From: Bacillota bacterium
GTDB lineage: Bacteria; Bacillota_I; Bacilli_A; Izemoplasmatales; UBA1188
Assembly: GCA_023410715.1 (NCBI GenBank)
Contig: JAEYPN010000026.1
Span: 1 to 64,000, forward strand
DNA: 64,000 nt
Reading direction: 5' to 3'
The notes under the pieces are model-generated. The model was not told the origin of the DNA and did no database searches. It saw only the letters and a list, made by a program, of their open reading frames with translations. Shown here in pieces: positions 28,355-38,057 of the stretch. Each line of letters starts with the position of its first letter. Position 1 is the stretch's first letter. A program made the translations under genes and the position numbers.

Positions 28355-29773
28355 ATGGAAAGAAGAACTAAAATTATTTGTACAGTTGGCCCAGCTATTG
28401 AATCTGAAGAGATGCTTGAAAAAATGATGATTGCCGGTATGAACGTCGCGCGATTTAATTTTTCGCACGGAACTCACGAAGAACATGCCGAAAAAATGAA
28501 AAGGGTTAAAAAGGTTGCGAAGAAATTAAATAAATACGTTGGTATATTACTCGATACTAAAGGTCCTGAAATTAGAACTGGCTTATTTAAAGATGGCGGA
28601 TGCGCTTTTAAAAAAGGTGACATCGTTAGTGTTCAAAAAGAAGACGTTCTAGGTGATCATGATCAATTTACTATTTCTGCTAAAGAATTATTTGATGACG
28701 TTAATGAAAATGACTTTTTATTAATTGATGATGGAAAAATTCGTTTAACTGTTCTTTCAAATGATAGAGATAAAATTACATGTCGTGTAGAAAATCCTGG
28801 TATTATTAAAAGTCGTAAGGGAGTAAATGTTCCAAATGTTAGGCATTCAATGCCTTTCTTATCTGATAAAGACATTGAGGATATTAAATTTGGTTGCGAA
28901 ATGAATGTAGATATGATTGCCTTATCATTTGTAAGACGCGCTGAGGATGTTATTCAGGTTAGAAATTTACTTGAAGAATGTGGTAAATCTGATATTGAAA
29001 TTATTGCTAAGATTGAAAATCAAGAGGGTATGGATAATATCAAAGGAATCTTAAATGAAGCAGATGGTGTAATGGTTGCTAGAGGCGATCTAGGCGTTGA
29101 AGTTTCAACTCAATATGTTCCAATTTATCAAAAAACAATTATTAAAATTGCTAATGAAATGGGTAAACCAGTAATTACAGCGACCCATATGTTAGAGTCA
29201 ATGATGTATACACCAAGGCCAACAAGAGCAGAAGCATCAGATGTGGCTAATGCCATTTTAGATGGTTCAGATGCCATCATGTTATCTGGTGAATCAGCTG
29301 TAGGGGATTATCCTGTAGAAAGTGTTGAATGTATGTCTTCAATTGCGCTTGCAATTGAAAAAATCTATCCATTCCGTGAACGTTTATCAAATTCGATTTC
29401 ATCAAGTGAAAGAACAAAGAATGATGCCATTGGAATTTCTGTTTCGGAATCATCACTTACACTTCCTAATGTTGGCGCAGTTTTAGCGTTTACCGAAACT
29501 GGTGGTACAGCTAAACGTATCTGTAAATTTAGACCAAATGCACCAATAATTGCTTGTACAGACTCGGTTGAAACATGTCGTAAATTATCATATTACTGGG
29601 GAGTATATCCAATTTTAACCGAAGATGTTTCAGATATTACTAAATATGATGATGTAGCGATGGAAGTTGCGAGAAAGTTTGGCGTTGAAAAAGGTCAATC
29701 ACTAATTATTACTTCAGGTTATGGTCAAAAACATGGTTCAACTAATACCATGCGAATTATTGAATTAGAATAA
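28355..29773 (+). CDS. pyk: Pyruvate kinase
   Basis: The 472-residue glycolytic enzyme has RTKIICTVGP at the N terminus, NVARFNFSHG (about 30-39), LDTKGPEIRTG (about 66-76) and the signature IIAKIENQEG followed by MVARGDLGVE (about 219-250). It transfers the phosphate of PEP to ADP. It lacks the C-terminal PEP-utiliser extension of Bacillus Pyk. A TATAAT lies at 28329-28334 and GGAGGG precedes the ATG. A strong terminator follows at once. Confidence 0.95.
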   Translation: MERRTKIICTVGPAIESEEMLEKMMIAGMNVARFNFSHGTHEEHAEKMKRVKKVAKKLNKYVGILLDTKGPEIRTGLFKDGGCAFKKGDIVSVQKEDVLGDHDQFTISAKELFDDVNENDFLLIDDGKIRLTVLSNDRDKITCRVENPGIIKSRKGVNVPNVRHSMPFLSDKDIEDIKFGCEMNVDMIALSFVRRAEDVIQVRNLLEECGKSDIEIIAKIENQEGMDNIKGILNEADGVMVARGDLGVEVSTQYVPIYQKTIIKIANEMGKPVITATHMLESMMYTPRPTRAEASDVANAILDGSDAIMLSGESAVGDYPVESVECMSSIALAIEKIYPFRERLSNSISSSERTKNDAIGISVSESSLTLPNVGAVLAFTETGGTAKRICKFRPNAPIIACTDSVETCRKLSYYWGVYPILTEDVSDITKYDDVAMEVARKFGVEKGQSLIITSGYGQKHGSTNTMRIIELE

Positions 29774-29793
29774 GCCCTCAGGGGCTTTTTTTT
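29772..29793 (+). terminator. Intrinsic terminator after pyk
   Basis: Stem AAGCCC (29772-29777) pairs with GGGCTT (29782-29787) around a 4-nt loop and is followed by eight T. It overlaps the pyk stop codon. Confidence 0.9.
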
Positions 29794-29841
29794 ATGTTTA
29801 TGTTATAATATATTTAAAGTATCTGTAAGGGGAGAAATTAT

Positions 29842-31509
29842 ATGAAACATAAATGGTGGCAGGACGCAATTTTTTATCAGATCTATGTCAGAAGCTTTTA
29901 TGATTCCAATAATGATGGTATTGGAGATATAAATGGAATAATATTAAAACTTAATTATCTAAAGGACTTAGGTGTAAGCGCCATTTGGTTAAGTCCATTT
30001 TATGATTCACCAATGGACGATAATGGTTATGATATTAGAGACCACTATATGATTAGTCCTGATTATGGTACAATTGATGATTTTAAATTGCTTTTAAAAG
30101 AAGCGCATAAATTAGGAATTAAGGTCATTGCTGATTTAGTTTTAAATCATACTTCAGATGAACATGAGTGGTTTAAAAAAGGCTCAGATCCTAATAATGA
30201 TGAATTTAAAAAATATCATGATTACTATATTTGGCAAAAGCCAAAATACATTCAGGGAAAAAGAACTTATCCAACAAGATATTTATCTTGGTTTGGTTCA
30301 CCTGCTTGGAGCTATAATGAAAAAACTAATGAATATTATATGCATATCTTTTCAAAAAAAATGCCTGATTTAAACTGGCATAACAAGGATATGGTTAATG
30401 AACTTAAAGAGATGATTAAATGGTGGGTTGATTTAGGGATTGATGGCTTTAGAGTCGATGCCTCAAACCACTTAGAAAAAAATTGGGATTTTCCTGATGC
30501 TTATCCTGGATATGAAAATTTTTGTGATTTAGAACCCCATCATATGTATATTAAAGAATTAAGTGAAGAGATTTTTATTCCTAATGACTTAGTCACAATT
30601 GGTGAATCAGGTGGGGCTACTAAAGAAGCAGTTTTAAGATATGCGTCTTTTGATTCACACGAATTCAATATGGTTATTCAGTTTGGTCATTGCTGGTGCG
30701 ACTGTGATGATGAAAATGAGGTCATTACTGGTAAATGGGCCAAAGGAAAGCTTGATTTAAAAAAAGTTAAAGAAAGCTTCTATAATAATAGTAAGACTTT
30801 ATATAAAAAAGGATGGAGTGTAATTTATTGGCATAATCACGATCAACCACGCATAAATTCTCATTATGGAAATGAATCAGCCTCAAGTGCTAAGATGTTG
30901 GCTATCGCCTTATATTTTATGCCAGGAACGCCAATCTGTTATTATGGTGAAGAAATTGGTATGACCAATGTAAAGTATAAATCAGTTAGAGATTTTAGAG
31001 ATGTTGAAGTATTTACTGAATATAATAATTTTATTAGTAGAGGCGCAACAAAAAAGGAAGCAATAAAAGCTCTTTGTGATCGCTCGCGTGATAATGCAAG
31101 AACTCCAATGCAGTGGAATGACACTCCAAATGGTGGCTTTTCAGTTAATACACCATGGATTAAAACAAATGATAATTATCCAGATATTAATGTTAGTAAA
31201 GAAGAAAAAGAAAAAGAATCAGTTTTATCACTTTATAAAAAAATCTTTAAGTTAAGAAATGAAGATGAAGGATTAAGATATGGCAAGTTAGTTTTCTATG
31301 ACATAGAAGATGAAAATAGCTTTATTTATGAAAATATTAGTGGGAACGGAAGTTACCTAGTAATATGTAACTTTAGTAATAAAGAAATACCTGTTTCCTT
31401 AAAAATGAATATAAATGATTATAAATTGGTATTAACAAATGATACTTGTGAAAAAATAAAAAAAGATATGATTTTAAAACCATATCAAGCACTTGTTTAT
31501 AAAAAATAA
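29842..31509 (+). CDS. GH13 alpha-glucosidase (oligo-1,6-glucosidase / trehalose-6-P hydrolase type)
   Basis: The 555-residue protein opens WWQDAIFYQIYVRSF and continues GDINGI and NGYDIRDH, as in GH13 subfamily 31 enzymes. The nucleophile Asp is in GFRVDASNH (about 200), the acid/base Glu in TIGESGG (about 255) and the third Asp in HNHDQPR (about 333). These cytosolic enzymes hydrolyse isomaltose-like oligosaccharides, sucrose or trehalose-6-phosphate; the exact substrate cannot be fixed. A TATAAT lies at 29804-29809 and AAGGGGAG precedes the ATG. No transporter or regulator lies alongside. Confidence 0.88.
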   Translation: MKHKWWQDAIFYQIYVRSFYDSNNDGIGDINGIILKLNYLKDLGVSAIWLSPFYDSPMDDNGYDIRDHYMISPDYGTIDDFKLLLKEAHKLGIKVIADLVLNHTSDEHEWFKKGSDPNNDEFKKYHDYYIWQKPKYIQGKRTYPTRYLSWFGSPAWSYNEKTNEYYMHIFSKKMPDLNWHNKDMVNELKEMIKWWVDLGIDGFRVDASNHLEKNWDFPDAYPGYENFCDLEPHHMYIKELSEEIFIPNDLVTIGESGGATKEAVLRYASFDSHEFNMVIQFGHCWCDCDDENEVITGKWAKGKLDLKKVKESFYNNSKTLYKKGWSVIYWHNHDQPRINSHYGNESASSAKMLAIALYFMPGTPICYYGEEIGMTNVKYKSVRDFRDVEVFTEYNNFISRGATKKEAIKALCDRSRDNARTPMQWNDTPNGGFSVNTPWIKTNDNYPDINVSKEEKEKESVLSLYKKIFKLRNEDEGLRYGKLVFYDIEDENSFIYENISGNGSYLVICNFSNKEIPVSLKMNINDYKLVLTNDTCEKIKKDMILKPYQALVYKK

Positions 31510-31585
31510 ATTTTGTTAAGATAAAGGAGATTATAATTTGCGATTAGGATGTTTATAAATGAATTTTTATTAACATCTTTTTATT

Positions 31586-31891
31586 TTATAAAAAAAGAGG
31601 TAAAAGAATTAATACAAGGCTCACAAAGGCACTGGCAATAGATATAGCTTCAATCTTATCAAATTTTTTTCTTATTATGCATGAAACAATTAACCATATT
31701 AATGATACAAACACAATAATCAGTGATAATGGTAAATATTTAATATATGTTGAACTGACAGAAATATCACTACCATCAATCCTAATTATATTTCCTTTAG
31801 TAGTAAAAGAAATTCCAAATTCAAATATAGAAAGACCTAAACTTAAGGCTGAAAATAGAATATGGGAAACAGAAAATAATTTATTTTTCAT
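31586..31891 (-). CDS. Small three-helix membrane protein of unknown function
   Basis: The ATG at 31889-31891 is preceded by AAGGAGGCG, giving a 101-residue protein; longer in-frame starts lack a ribosome binding site. It has hydrophobic segments near residues 10-28, 48-70 and 80-99, with a short extracytoplasmic loop between the first two. No family is recognised. It lies alone between the GH13 gene and the pot operon. Confidence 0.6.
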   Translation of the reverse strand: MKNKLFSVSHILFSALSLGLSIFEFGISFTTKGNIIRIDGSDISVSSTYIKYLPLSLIIVFVSLIWLIVSCIIRKKFDKIEAISIASAFVSLVLILLPLFL

Positions 31892-32040
31892 AACTATCGC
31901 CTCCTTATAAATCCTTTTAATTATATATGTTTTTCGCCTTTCTGTCAAGAGTTCTCGCAATTTAAAGCAATTATTAACAAATAAATATATCTTTTTAAAT
32001 TAATAATTTTTTTTAAAAATTTAATCAAAATAAATAAATA

Positions 32041-32068
32041 TTGACTTTTAAATAAATTGTCTTATAAT
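32041..32068 (+). promoter_or_regulatory. Promoter of the pot operon
   Basis: TTGACT (32041-32046) and a perfect TATAAT (32063-32068) are 16 bp apart, predicting a transcript start near 32075 and a leader of about 130 nt. Confidence 0.8.
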
Positions 32069-32079
32069 ATGTTTATGGC

Positions 32080-32175
32080 AGTTTATCTTAATAAAACTTG
32101 ATGTTTAGAAATACTAAACGCATTTTGATAAAGCCTGTTTTTTATGAAATAACAGTTTACTATTAATAAACAGAA
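32080..32175 (+). promoter_or_regulatory. Structured leader RNA of potABCD (candidate regulatory RNA)
   Basis: TTTATC (32082-32087) pairs with GATAAA (32127-32132) around an inner hairpin (TTTAG 32104-32108 with CTAAA 32114-32118). Just after, CTGTT (32135-32139) can pair either with AACAG (32151-32155) or, extended by one base, with AAACAG (32168-32173). These are two mutually exclusive folds immediately ahead of the ribosome binding site. No riboswitch class that I know fits. The structure is inferred by eye only. Confidence 0.4.
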
Positions 32176-32206
32176 AGTATTTTAGGACTAATTTGAGGTG
32201 TTGAGT

Positions 32207-33247
32207 ATGGGAAAAATATTAGTAGATTTAAAAAATATTACTAAAAGTTATGATGGCAATGTTGTTTTAGAAAATTTTAATCTTTATATTAAAGAAAATG
32301 AATTTATAACGCTTGTTGGTCCATCTGGCTGTGGAAAAACCACATGTTTAAGACTTATTGGTGGTTTTGAAACCCCTGATAGTGGGGAAATATATTTTGA
32401 AGGAAAAATAATAAATGATCTTGAACCAAATAAAAGGGAAATTAATACCGTATTTCAAAAATATGCCTTATTTCCTCATTTAAACGTTTATGATAATGTC
32501 GCATTTGGTTTGAAAATTAAAAAAATGGATCTTGAAACAATTGATAAAGAAGTAAAACGAGTTTTAAAGCTTGTAAAGCTTGAAGGATTTGAAAATCGTT
32601 CGATTGATAAATTATCAGGTGGTCAGCAACAACGTGTCGCAATCGCAAGAGCTGTTGTAAATAAACCAAAATTATTACTTTTAGATGAACCGCTTGGTGC
32701 CCTTGATTTAAAGTTAAGACAAGATATGCAATATGAATTAAAAGAAATGCAAAGATCCTTAGGTATTACCTTTATATTCGTTACCCATGATCAAGAAGAA
32801 GCTTTAACAATGTCTGATACAATTGTTGTGATGAATCAAGGTAAAATTTTACAAATAGGAACTCCTGAAGATATTTATAATGAACCAAAAACTCGCTTTA
32901 TTGCGAACTTTATTGGGGAAAGTAATATATTTAAGGGTGTAATGTTAGAGGATAATTTAGTTCAATTTGAAAAAAATATATTTGAATGTGTCGATAAAGG
33001 ATTTCAAAAAAATGAAGAAGTAGAAGTGGTAATTCGTCCTGAAGATTTGGAAATTGTAGATGTAGAAAGAGGCAAGTTTGTTGGTCGCGTTGATTCAATG
33101 ACGTTTAAAGGTGTTCATTACGAGATTAATGTTATGGTTGAAGATCGTGAATATACTATTCATACAACTAAAAAAGGAACGATTGGTGAAATTGTTGGTT
33201 TAGATGTTGAACCAAATAATATTCACGTTATGAGAATTAAAAAGTGA
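32207..33247 (+). CDS. potA: Spermidine/putrescine ABC transporter ATPase PotA
   Basis: This ~346-residue ATPase has Walker A GPSGCGKTT (about 38-46), signature LSGGQQQRVAIARA (about 132-145), Walker B LLLDEPLGALD and switch His in VTHDQEEA. A C-terminal TOBE-like domain (about 240-346) is typical of PotA. ATG 32207 is chosen because GAGGTG ends 6 nt before it; GTG 32198 lies within that ribosome binding site. It energises polyamine import through PotB and PotC. Its stop overlaps the potB GTG start. Confidence 0.93.
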   Translation: MGKILVDLKNITKSYDGNVVLENFNLYIKENEFITLVGPSGCGKTTCLRLIGGFETPDSGEIYFEGKIINDLEPNKREINTVFQKYALFPHLNVYDNVAFGLKIKKMDLETIDKEVKRVLKLVKLEGFENRSIDKLSGGQQQRVAIARAVVNKPKLLLLDEPLGALDLKLRQDMQYELKEMQRSLGITFIFVTHDQEEALTMSDTIVVMNQGKILQIGTPEDIYNEPKTRFIANFIGESNIFKGVMLEDNLVQFEKNIFECVDKGFQKNEEVEVVIRPEDLEIVDVERGKFVGRVDSMTFKGVHYEINVMVEDREYTIHTTKKGTIGEIVGLDVEPNNIHVMRIKK

Positions 33248-34059
33248 AAAGATTAAGAATTTATGTAACACCATATATTATCTGGATGGGTATCTTCGTA
33301 ATCGTACCAACGCTTCTAATGATTATTTTAGCCTTAAGTAATTTTGACATTAATACTTTTACAAATCTAGAATTTACCGTTAATCATATTATGATTTTAT
33401 CTAGACGAACTGTACTTGTACCTTTATGGAATTCCATAAAATATTCGGTTATTTCAACGGCAGTATGTCTATTAATTGGTTATCCAGTTGCTTACTATTT
33501 AGCAGCTTCTAAATCAAAAAAACGCGTTTTGTACGCGGCACTTTTAGTCTTACCACTTTGGACTAATCAGATTTTACGTATTAAAATGTGGGAATTTGCT
33601 TTTCAAGAAAAAAGTATTTTAAATCTTTTTGGGATTAGTTGGAATTTAATTGGTACGGATATTGGTATCATCATCGGTATGATATCAATGTATTTACCTT
33701 TTATGGTTTTCCCAATTTATTCGGTCTTAGAAAGAAGAGATATCAAGTTAATTGAAGCATCAAAGGACTTAGGTGCTAATGATGTTTTAACCTTTTTTAA
33801 AGTTACTTTACCACTTTCATTTGGTGGAATTGTCTCTGGAATCATCATGACTTTACTTCCAGCTATGACCTCATTTGCTTTACCTGAAAGACTTTCTAAT
33901 GGCAATATCTTATTAATTGGTAATGTTATTGAACGTTATTTTATGAAGGAAAACAAATTTAATGATGGTAGCGTCTTATCACTTATTTTAATGATAGTGT
34001 CAATCATTTCATTCCTTATAGTAATTAGACGTGATAAGGAAGGAGAGACGCTCATATGA
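33244..34059 (+). CDS. potB: Polyamine ABC transporter permease PotB
   Basis: The 271-residue protein has six predicted membrane helices and the permease EAA-type loop (EASKDLGANDVLTFFKVTLP, about 172-191) that contacts PotA. It starts at a GTG inside the potA stop (GTGA overlap) and ends in an ATGA overlap with potC, so the four genes are translationally coupled. Confidence 0.92.
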   Translation: MKRLRIYVTPYIIWMGIFVIVPTLLMIILALSNFDINTFTNLEFTVNHIMILSRRTVLVPLWNSIKYSVISTAVCLLIGYPVAYYLAASKSKKRVLYAALLVLPLWTNQILRIKMWEFAFQEKSILNLFGISWNLIGTDIGIIIGMISMYLPFMVFPIYSVLERRDIKLIEASKDLGANDVLTFFKVTLPLSFGGIVSGIIMTLLPAMTSFALPERLSNGNILLIGNVIERYFMKENKFNDGSVLSLILMIVSIISFLIVIRRDKEGETLI

Positions 34060-34847
34060 TTAAGAAAGGCGCAAGAATCTATGGTTTAGTTTTAACTATT
34101 GTTACTTTTATTATTGTATATTTTCCAATCTTTATGATTTTCTTATACTCAGTTAATGAGTCAAAGACTACTGTATTTACTAACTTCTCATTTAAATGGT
34201 ATGCAGCTTTATTAAATGATAATGATGGTTTACTTAAAGCTATTGAAAATACCATTATTGTAGCTTTACTTTCAACGGTGATTTCAACAATTCTTGGAAC
34301 ATTTATTGCAATCGGAATTAATTCACTTGAAAGAAAGAAACGTGTTAAAATGATGTTACTTAATAATATTCCTGTCATTAATCCTGATATTGTAACAGCA
34401 GTTTCAATTTCATTAGTTTTAATGTTACTACCAATTTCACTTGGTATTCAAACAGTATTAATTGCCCATATTTTCTTTTCAATTCCTTACGTTGTGTTAA
34501 ATATTATGCCTAAATTAAGAAAACTTGACCCAAACATTTATGAAGCAGCGCTTGATTTGGGATGCACAAGGTTTAAAGCGATTGAAAAAGTAATAATTCC
34601 CGCAATTAAAACAGGAATAATATCTGGGGCCTTAATGGCCTTTACCATGAGTATAGATGATTTTGTTATTTCATATTTTACCGCTGGACAAGAGTTTGTA
34701 AATGTTTCAATGTGGGTTTATTCACACACAAAGAAAACTCCAAGTCCATCAGTATATGCTTATAATACATTAATCATTATTATTGCATTAGCGGTACTAT
34801 TATATATTAATTTTAAAAAACCTAAAAATAAGGAGGAAAAAGCATGA
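34056..34847 (+). CDS. potC: Polyamine ABC transporter permease PotC
   Basis: The 263-residue permease has six membrane helices and the EAA loop EAALDLGCTRFKAIEKVIIP (about 166-185). It pairs with PotB to form the channel. It overlaps potB by 4 nt at its start and potD by 4 nt at its end. Confidence 0.92.
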   Translation: MIKKGARIYGLVLTIVTFIIVYFPIFMIFLYSVNESKTTVFTNFSFKWYAALLNDNDGLLKAIENTIIVALLSTVISTILGTFIAIGINSLERKKRVKMMLLNNIPVINPDIVTAVSISLVLMLLPISLGIQTVLIAHIFFSIPYVVLNIMPKLRKLDPNIYEAALDLGCTRFKAIEKVIIPAIKTGIISGALMAFTMSIDDFVISYFTAGQEFVNVSMWVYSHTKKTPSPSVYAYNTLIIIIALAVLLYINFKKPKNKEEKA

Positions 34848-35911
34848 AAAAATTATTCTTAGGAATGACAATTATTTTATTTGTTGTCACACTATTTGGT
34901 TGTTCAAACAAAGAAAAACTTTATATCTTAAACTGGGGAGACTATATTGATACAGAGTTAGTTAAAGAGTTTGAAAAAGAATTTAATGTTAAGGTCGTAT
35001 ACAAGACTGTTGGTTCTAATGAAATAATGGAGTCGACAATTAAAAATAAAAAGAGTCCATATGATATTGTGATACCTTCAGAATATATGATTGATAAATT
35101 ACGTAAACAAGAATTAATTCAAGAAATTGATTTTTCTAAATTACCAAATTATGAAAATTTAACTATTTTTGAAGATGCTGAAAATTTAATCAAAACTACA
35201 GAAATTGCAAACTATTTTATTCCATATGTTTGGGGAACAGTGGGCATTTTATATAATACAAGTGTTCCTGGTTTAGAAGAAAAAATTAAAGCTGATCCAT
35301 ATGGGGTATTATTTGATGAAAATAACCCATATAAAGTTGGCATGTATGATTCTTCTCGTGATGCCGTTGCGATGGCATTAATTGCTTTAGGCTATGACTG
35401 TAATTCTAATAATGATAATGAACTTGCTAAAGCTGAAGAATTATTAAAGAAATCAAAATTTTATGCTTGGGGTGAAGACAATCTAAAATCAAAAGTATCA
35501 CAAGGTAACTTAGATTTAGCGATGGTTTATTCAGGGGACTATTTTGATGAATTATTTAATACCGAGGAAGCAGAATTAGAGGTTAACTTTGATTACTATG
35601 CACCAAATAACACAAACATTTGGATTGATGGTATGGTTATTCCTAAAAATGCCCGCAACACAGAACTTGCATATAAGTTTATTAATTTCATTTTAGATAT
35701 TAATAATAATGCTCAAAACACTGATGCAATTGGCTATCCTTCAATGTTTAAGGAAGTATATCAAATATTAGTATCTGATGAATATGGCTATACTGATGAT
35801 GAAAAGTATTACCCATTCCCTGAAAATTCGACAAGACAGCTTTATAAATATGTTTCTGATGCTCATTATGCTAAATTAAATGAAATTTTAGAAAGAGTAA
35901 AAGTTGATTAA
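34844..35911 (+). CDS. potD: Polyamine-binding lipoprotein PotD
   Basis: The 355-residue solute-binding protein has a lipoprotein signal (LFGC, Cys about residue 20). The mature part begins LYILNWGDYID, typical of PotD/PotF binding proteins. Other family landmarks are PYDIVIPSEYMIDKL near 66, YFIPYVWGTVGILYN near 127 and NIWIDGMVIPKNA near 262. It would capture spermidine or putrescine outside the membrane. It is the last gene of potABCD, followed by a strong terminator. Confidence 0.92.
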   Translation: MKKLFLGMTIILFVVTLFGCSNKEKLYILNWGDYIDTELVKEFEKEFNVKVVYKTVGSNEIMESTIKNKKSPYDIVIPSEYMIDKLRKQELIQEIDFSKLPNYENLTIFEDAENLIKTTEIANYFIPYVWGTVGILYNTSVPGLEEKIKADPYGVLFDENNPYKVGMYDSSRDAVAMALIALGYDCNSNNDNELAKAEELLKKSKFYAWGEDNLKSKVSQGNLDLAMVYSGDYFDELFNTEEAELEVNFDYYAPNNTNIWIDGMVIPKNARNTELAYKFINFILDINNNAQNTDAIGYPSMFKEVYQILVSDEYGYTDDEKYYPFPENSTRQLYKYVSDAHYAKLNEILERVKVD

Positions 35912-35981
35912 GAAACAAAAAGGTTTTAAAATTAATTGAACTAATCTTAGTCAAGTAGACAATTAAATAATTAAAAGATTT

Positions 35982-36019
35982 AGGAATAATACCTATTAAA
36001 GGTGTTATTCCTTTTTTTT
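35982..36019 (+). terminator. Intrinsic terminator of the pot operon
   Basis: A 13-bp stem (AGGAATAATACCT 35982-35994 with 36000-36012, one G-T pair) is followed by eight T. Confidence 0.9.
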
Positions 36020-36549
36020 GTAATATCTGTTTATTGTAATTAAAAATATATTTTTTAATTTCTTTAAATATTTAGATTTAGGCTAATATTGGGTATATTT
36101 TTTCATTTATTATAATTTTATATAATACATTATCTGCATAGAATGAAAAATTAAAGTTATTTTATTTTTATGATTGTACCTTTGACATTTTACAAAAAGT
36201 GTTAAAAATATTTTATAATTTAATATTGTTTTCTTAATTTTAAATTAAAAAATAAAGGCCAAAAAAAGGTCTTTTTTTTATGCTTAAATTACATATTTAA
36301 GCGTTAGTTTTATAACATATTTCAACTTTAAATAACGTCTATTTATTAAAACCAACATAATATTACATTTTTTACGGCTTAATTTAGGTAAATTGTAAGA
36401 AGAATGTAGATATTTCTAGATTGTAAAATTATGAATATTTACTCTTTTTTACGAACCAAGTAGCATCAAAACTATAAAAATATAAATTTTAGTTTTGTGG
36501 TTATAAAACCATTTTTTTTGCGATTTGGGGTAGTAGGGAGAAAATTTTT
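36020..36549. other. AT-rich intergenic region before the Rhs remnant
   Basis: No gene is recognised in this 530-bp stretch. A small terminator-like hairpin (AAGGCC/GGTCTT, about 36256-36274, followed by T8) lies inside. The composition is even more AT-rich than the housekeeping regions, consistent with decayed accessory DNA. Confidence 0.5.
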
Positions 36550-36735
36550 ATGAATGAACAAGTAGAGGTAAGGTTGGATTTTATTAATAATAAAGGAAAA
36601 TTAAAACATGTCAAATTTTATATGGACGAGCAGTCTTATAAGTCATTATTTGACAAGTCAATTAGTGAAGAAGTAAGAAATAAATATTTAGCTGATGTGT
36701 ACCATGAATATGAACGAGAACAATATTACAATTAA
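36550..36735 (+). CDS. Small acidic protein of unknown function (61 aa)
   Basis: The 61-residue frame starts at an ATG preceded by GTAGGGAG. It is rich in charged and Tyr residues, with a short beta-like N-terminal half and a helical C-terminal end (EEVRNKYLADVYHEYEREQ). I do not recognise a family. It sits in a degraded accessory patch, so it could be real, a relic or spurious. Confidence 0.35.
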   Translation: MNEQVEVRLDFINNKGKLKHVKFYMDEQSYKSLFDKSISEEVRNKYLADVYHEYEREQYYN

Positions 36736-36891
36736 AAATTAGTATCATTAAATACCAAATATTTCTTATATGTTACATATATTAACTTATCATGATTTGA
36801 ATTCGGTAATAAAACTTTTTTCTATGTGTGAGATATCCTTAATAATATTAATTGAATAGTTGACATTAATTGTAATTATGTTGTAAAATAA

Positions 36892-37404
36892 ACCTATTAT
36901 GCATGTAAAAATATCTTATCTATTGAATTAACAGTTGCATATGGAGTTAGAACCATAAATCCATTCAGATACAAAGGATATTATTATTACATTGAGACAT
37001 CATTATATTACTGTAACTCAAGATACTATAATCCCGAGTGGGGAAGATGGTTAAATGCAGATGATGTTAGTTATTTAGACCCTGAAAGTATTAATGGATT
37101 GAATTTATATAGTTATGCAAACAATAATCCAATTGGAATTGCTTATAGTAGTTCTAGTGTTGGTGGAACGGCTAGTGTAATTGTTACAGCAGGTGTTGGA
37201 GTATTTAACGTATGGGCATCTGCTGAAGTTGGTGCCGTAGTAGGAACTGCTATCGGTGGGGTTCCAGGATTCATAATTAGAACTGTAGCTGGTGTAGTTG
37301 TTGGTGTTGTTATTAATGTTATATTTTATACGGAAATTAATGGTAAATCAATTGCGGGTCATATTGAAGATGGAATTGAATGGTTCCTAGAATGGATATC
37401 ATAA
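36892..37404 (+). pseudogene. Truncated Rhs/WapA-type toxin: end of core plus C-terminal tip
   Basis: An open frame with no proper start reads NPFRYKGYYYYIETSLYYC, NSRYYNPEWGRWLNADDV and SINGLNLYSYANNNPIG. This is the hallmark end of the RHS-repeat core, just before the variable toxin tip. The tip is about 85 residues: a Gly/Val/Ala-rich membrane-like stretch followed by YTEINGKSIAGHIEDGIEWFLEWIS. The frame is bounded 5' by a TAA at 36889-36891 and lacks the usual >1000-residue repeat barrel and any secretion signal. It is a displaced 3' end of a polymorphic toxin gene, either decayed or a silent tip cassette. Confidence 0.8.
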
Positions 37405-37421
37405 AATTATGTGGAGGAAAT

Positions 37422-37916
37422 ATGAAAAAAATATATTCTATATTAGAAAGGTCAGTTTGTATATTTGCTATTTTATTACTTAGTGTAATATCTATTATTT
37501 TATTTGTAAATTATAATAGTAAGATTATCTTTGTTATTATCGCTTATACTTGCGTTGTATTTATTGTACTTGCATTGCTGAAATTATTCTCTTTTCCATC
37601 TCATGTTATTATTAGTAATAGTAGAGTGAAAGTTTTTGATTTTCCGTTATTAGCAACTAATAAATTTTATGTTAAGAAAAGAAGTTTAATTTTATGGAAT
37701 AGTGAAGTTGATATAAAGGATATTGAAAAAATAGAAGTAGTAAAACTTACTAAAGAAGAACAAATAAACTATATAGGATATAATCATTTATTTAAAAAAT
37801 ATTTGAAATTTAATTTAAAATATGGTAATCCAAAATATGTTTATCTCGGTAATTATTCAAAAAATCAAATTGCAAAGATAATTTATATTGTAAAAGAAAA
37901 AAGTAAAAAAAAATAA
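37422..37916 (+). CDS. Two-helix membrane protein, likely immunity partner of the Rhs tip
   Basis: The 164-residue protein starts at ATG 37422, fixed by GGAGG at 37413-37417. It has two membrane helices (about residues 10-30 and 36-58) and a C-terminal beta-rich domain (about 65-160) resembling a small bPH-like fold. It begins 17 bp after the toxin-tip stop codon, the usual position of the immunity gene in polymorphic toxin loci. Immunity function is inferred from position only. Confidence 0.5.
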   Translation: MKKIYSILERSVCIFAILLLSVISIILFVNYNSKIIFVIIAYTCVVFIVLALLKLFSFPSHVIISNSRVKVFDFPLLATNKFYVKKRSLILWNSEVDIKDIEKIEVVKLTKEEQINYIGYNHLFKKYLKFNLKYGNPKYVYLGNYSKNQIAKIIYIVKEKSKKK

Positions 37917-38057
37917 TTTAAACTTATGGACTTATTTGACAAAAAGTATTAAAAAACTAAGTGAATCTTCTTAAAGTTGATTCCTTTTCTTCTGTAAATA
38001 AATGATAAGAATTTAGTTTAAATGTGTGCTATAATTATAAAAAGGAAGTGAAAAACA

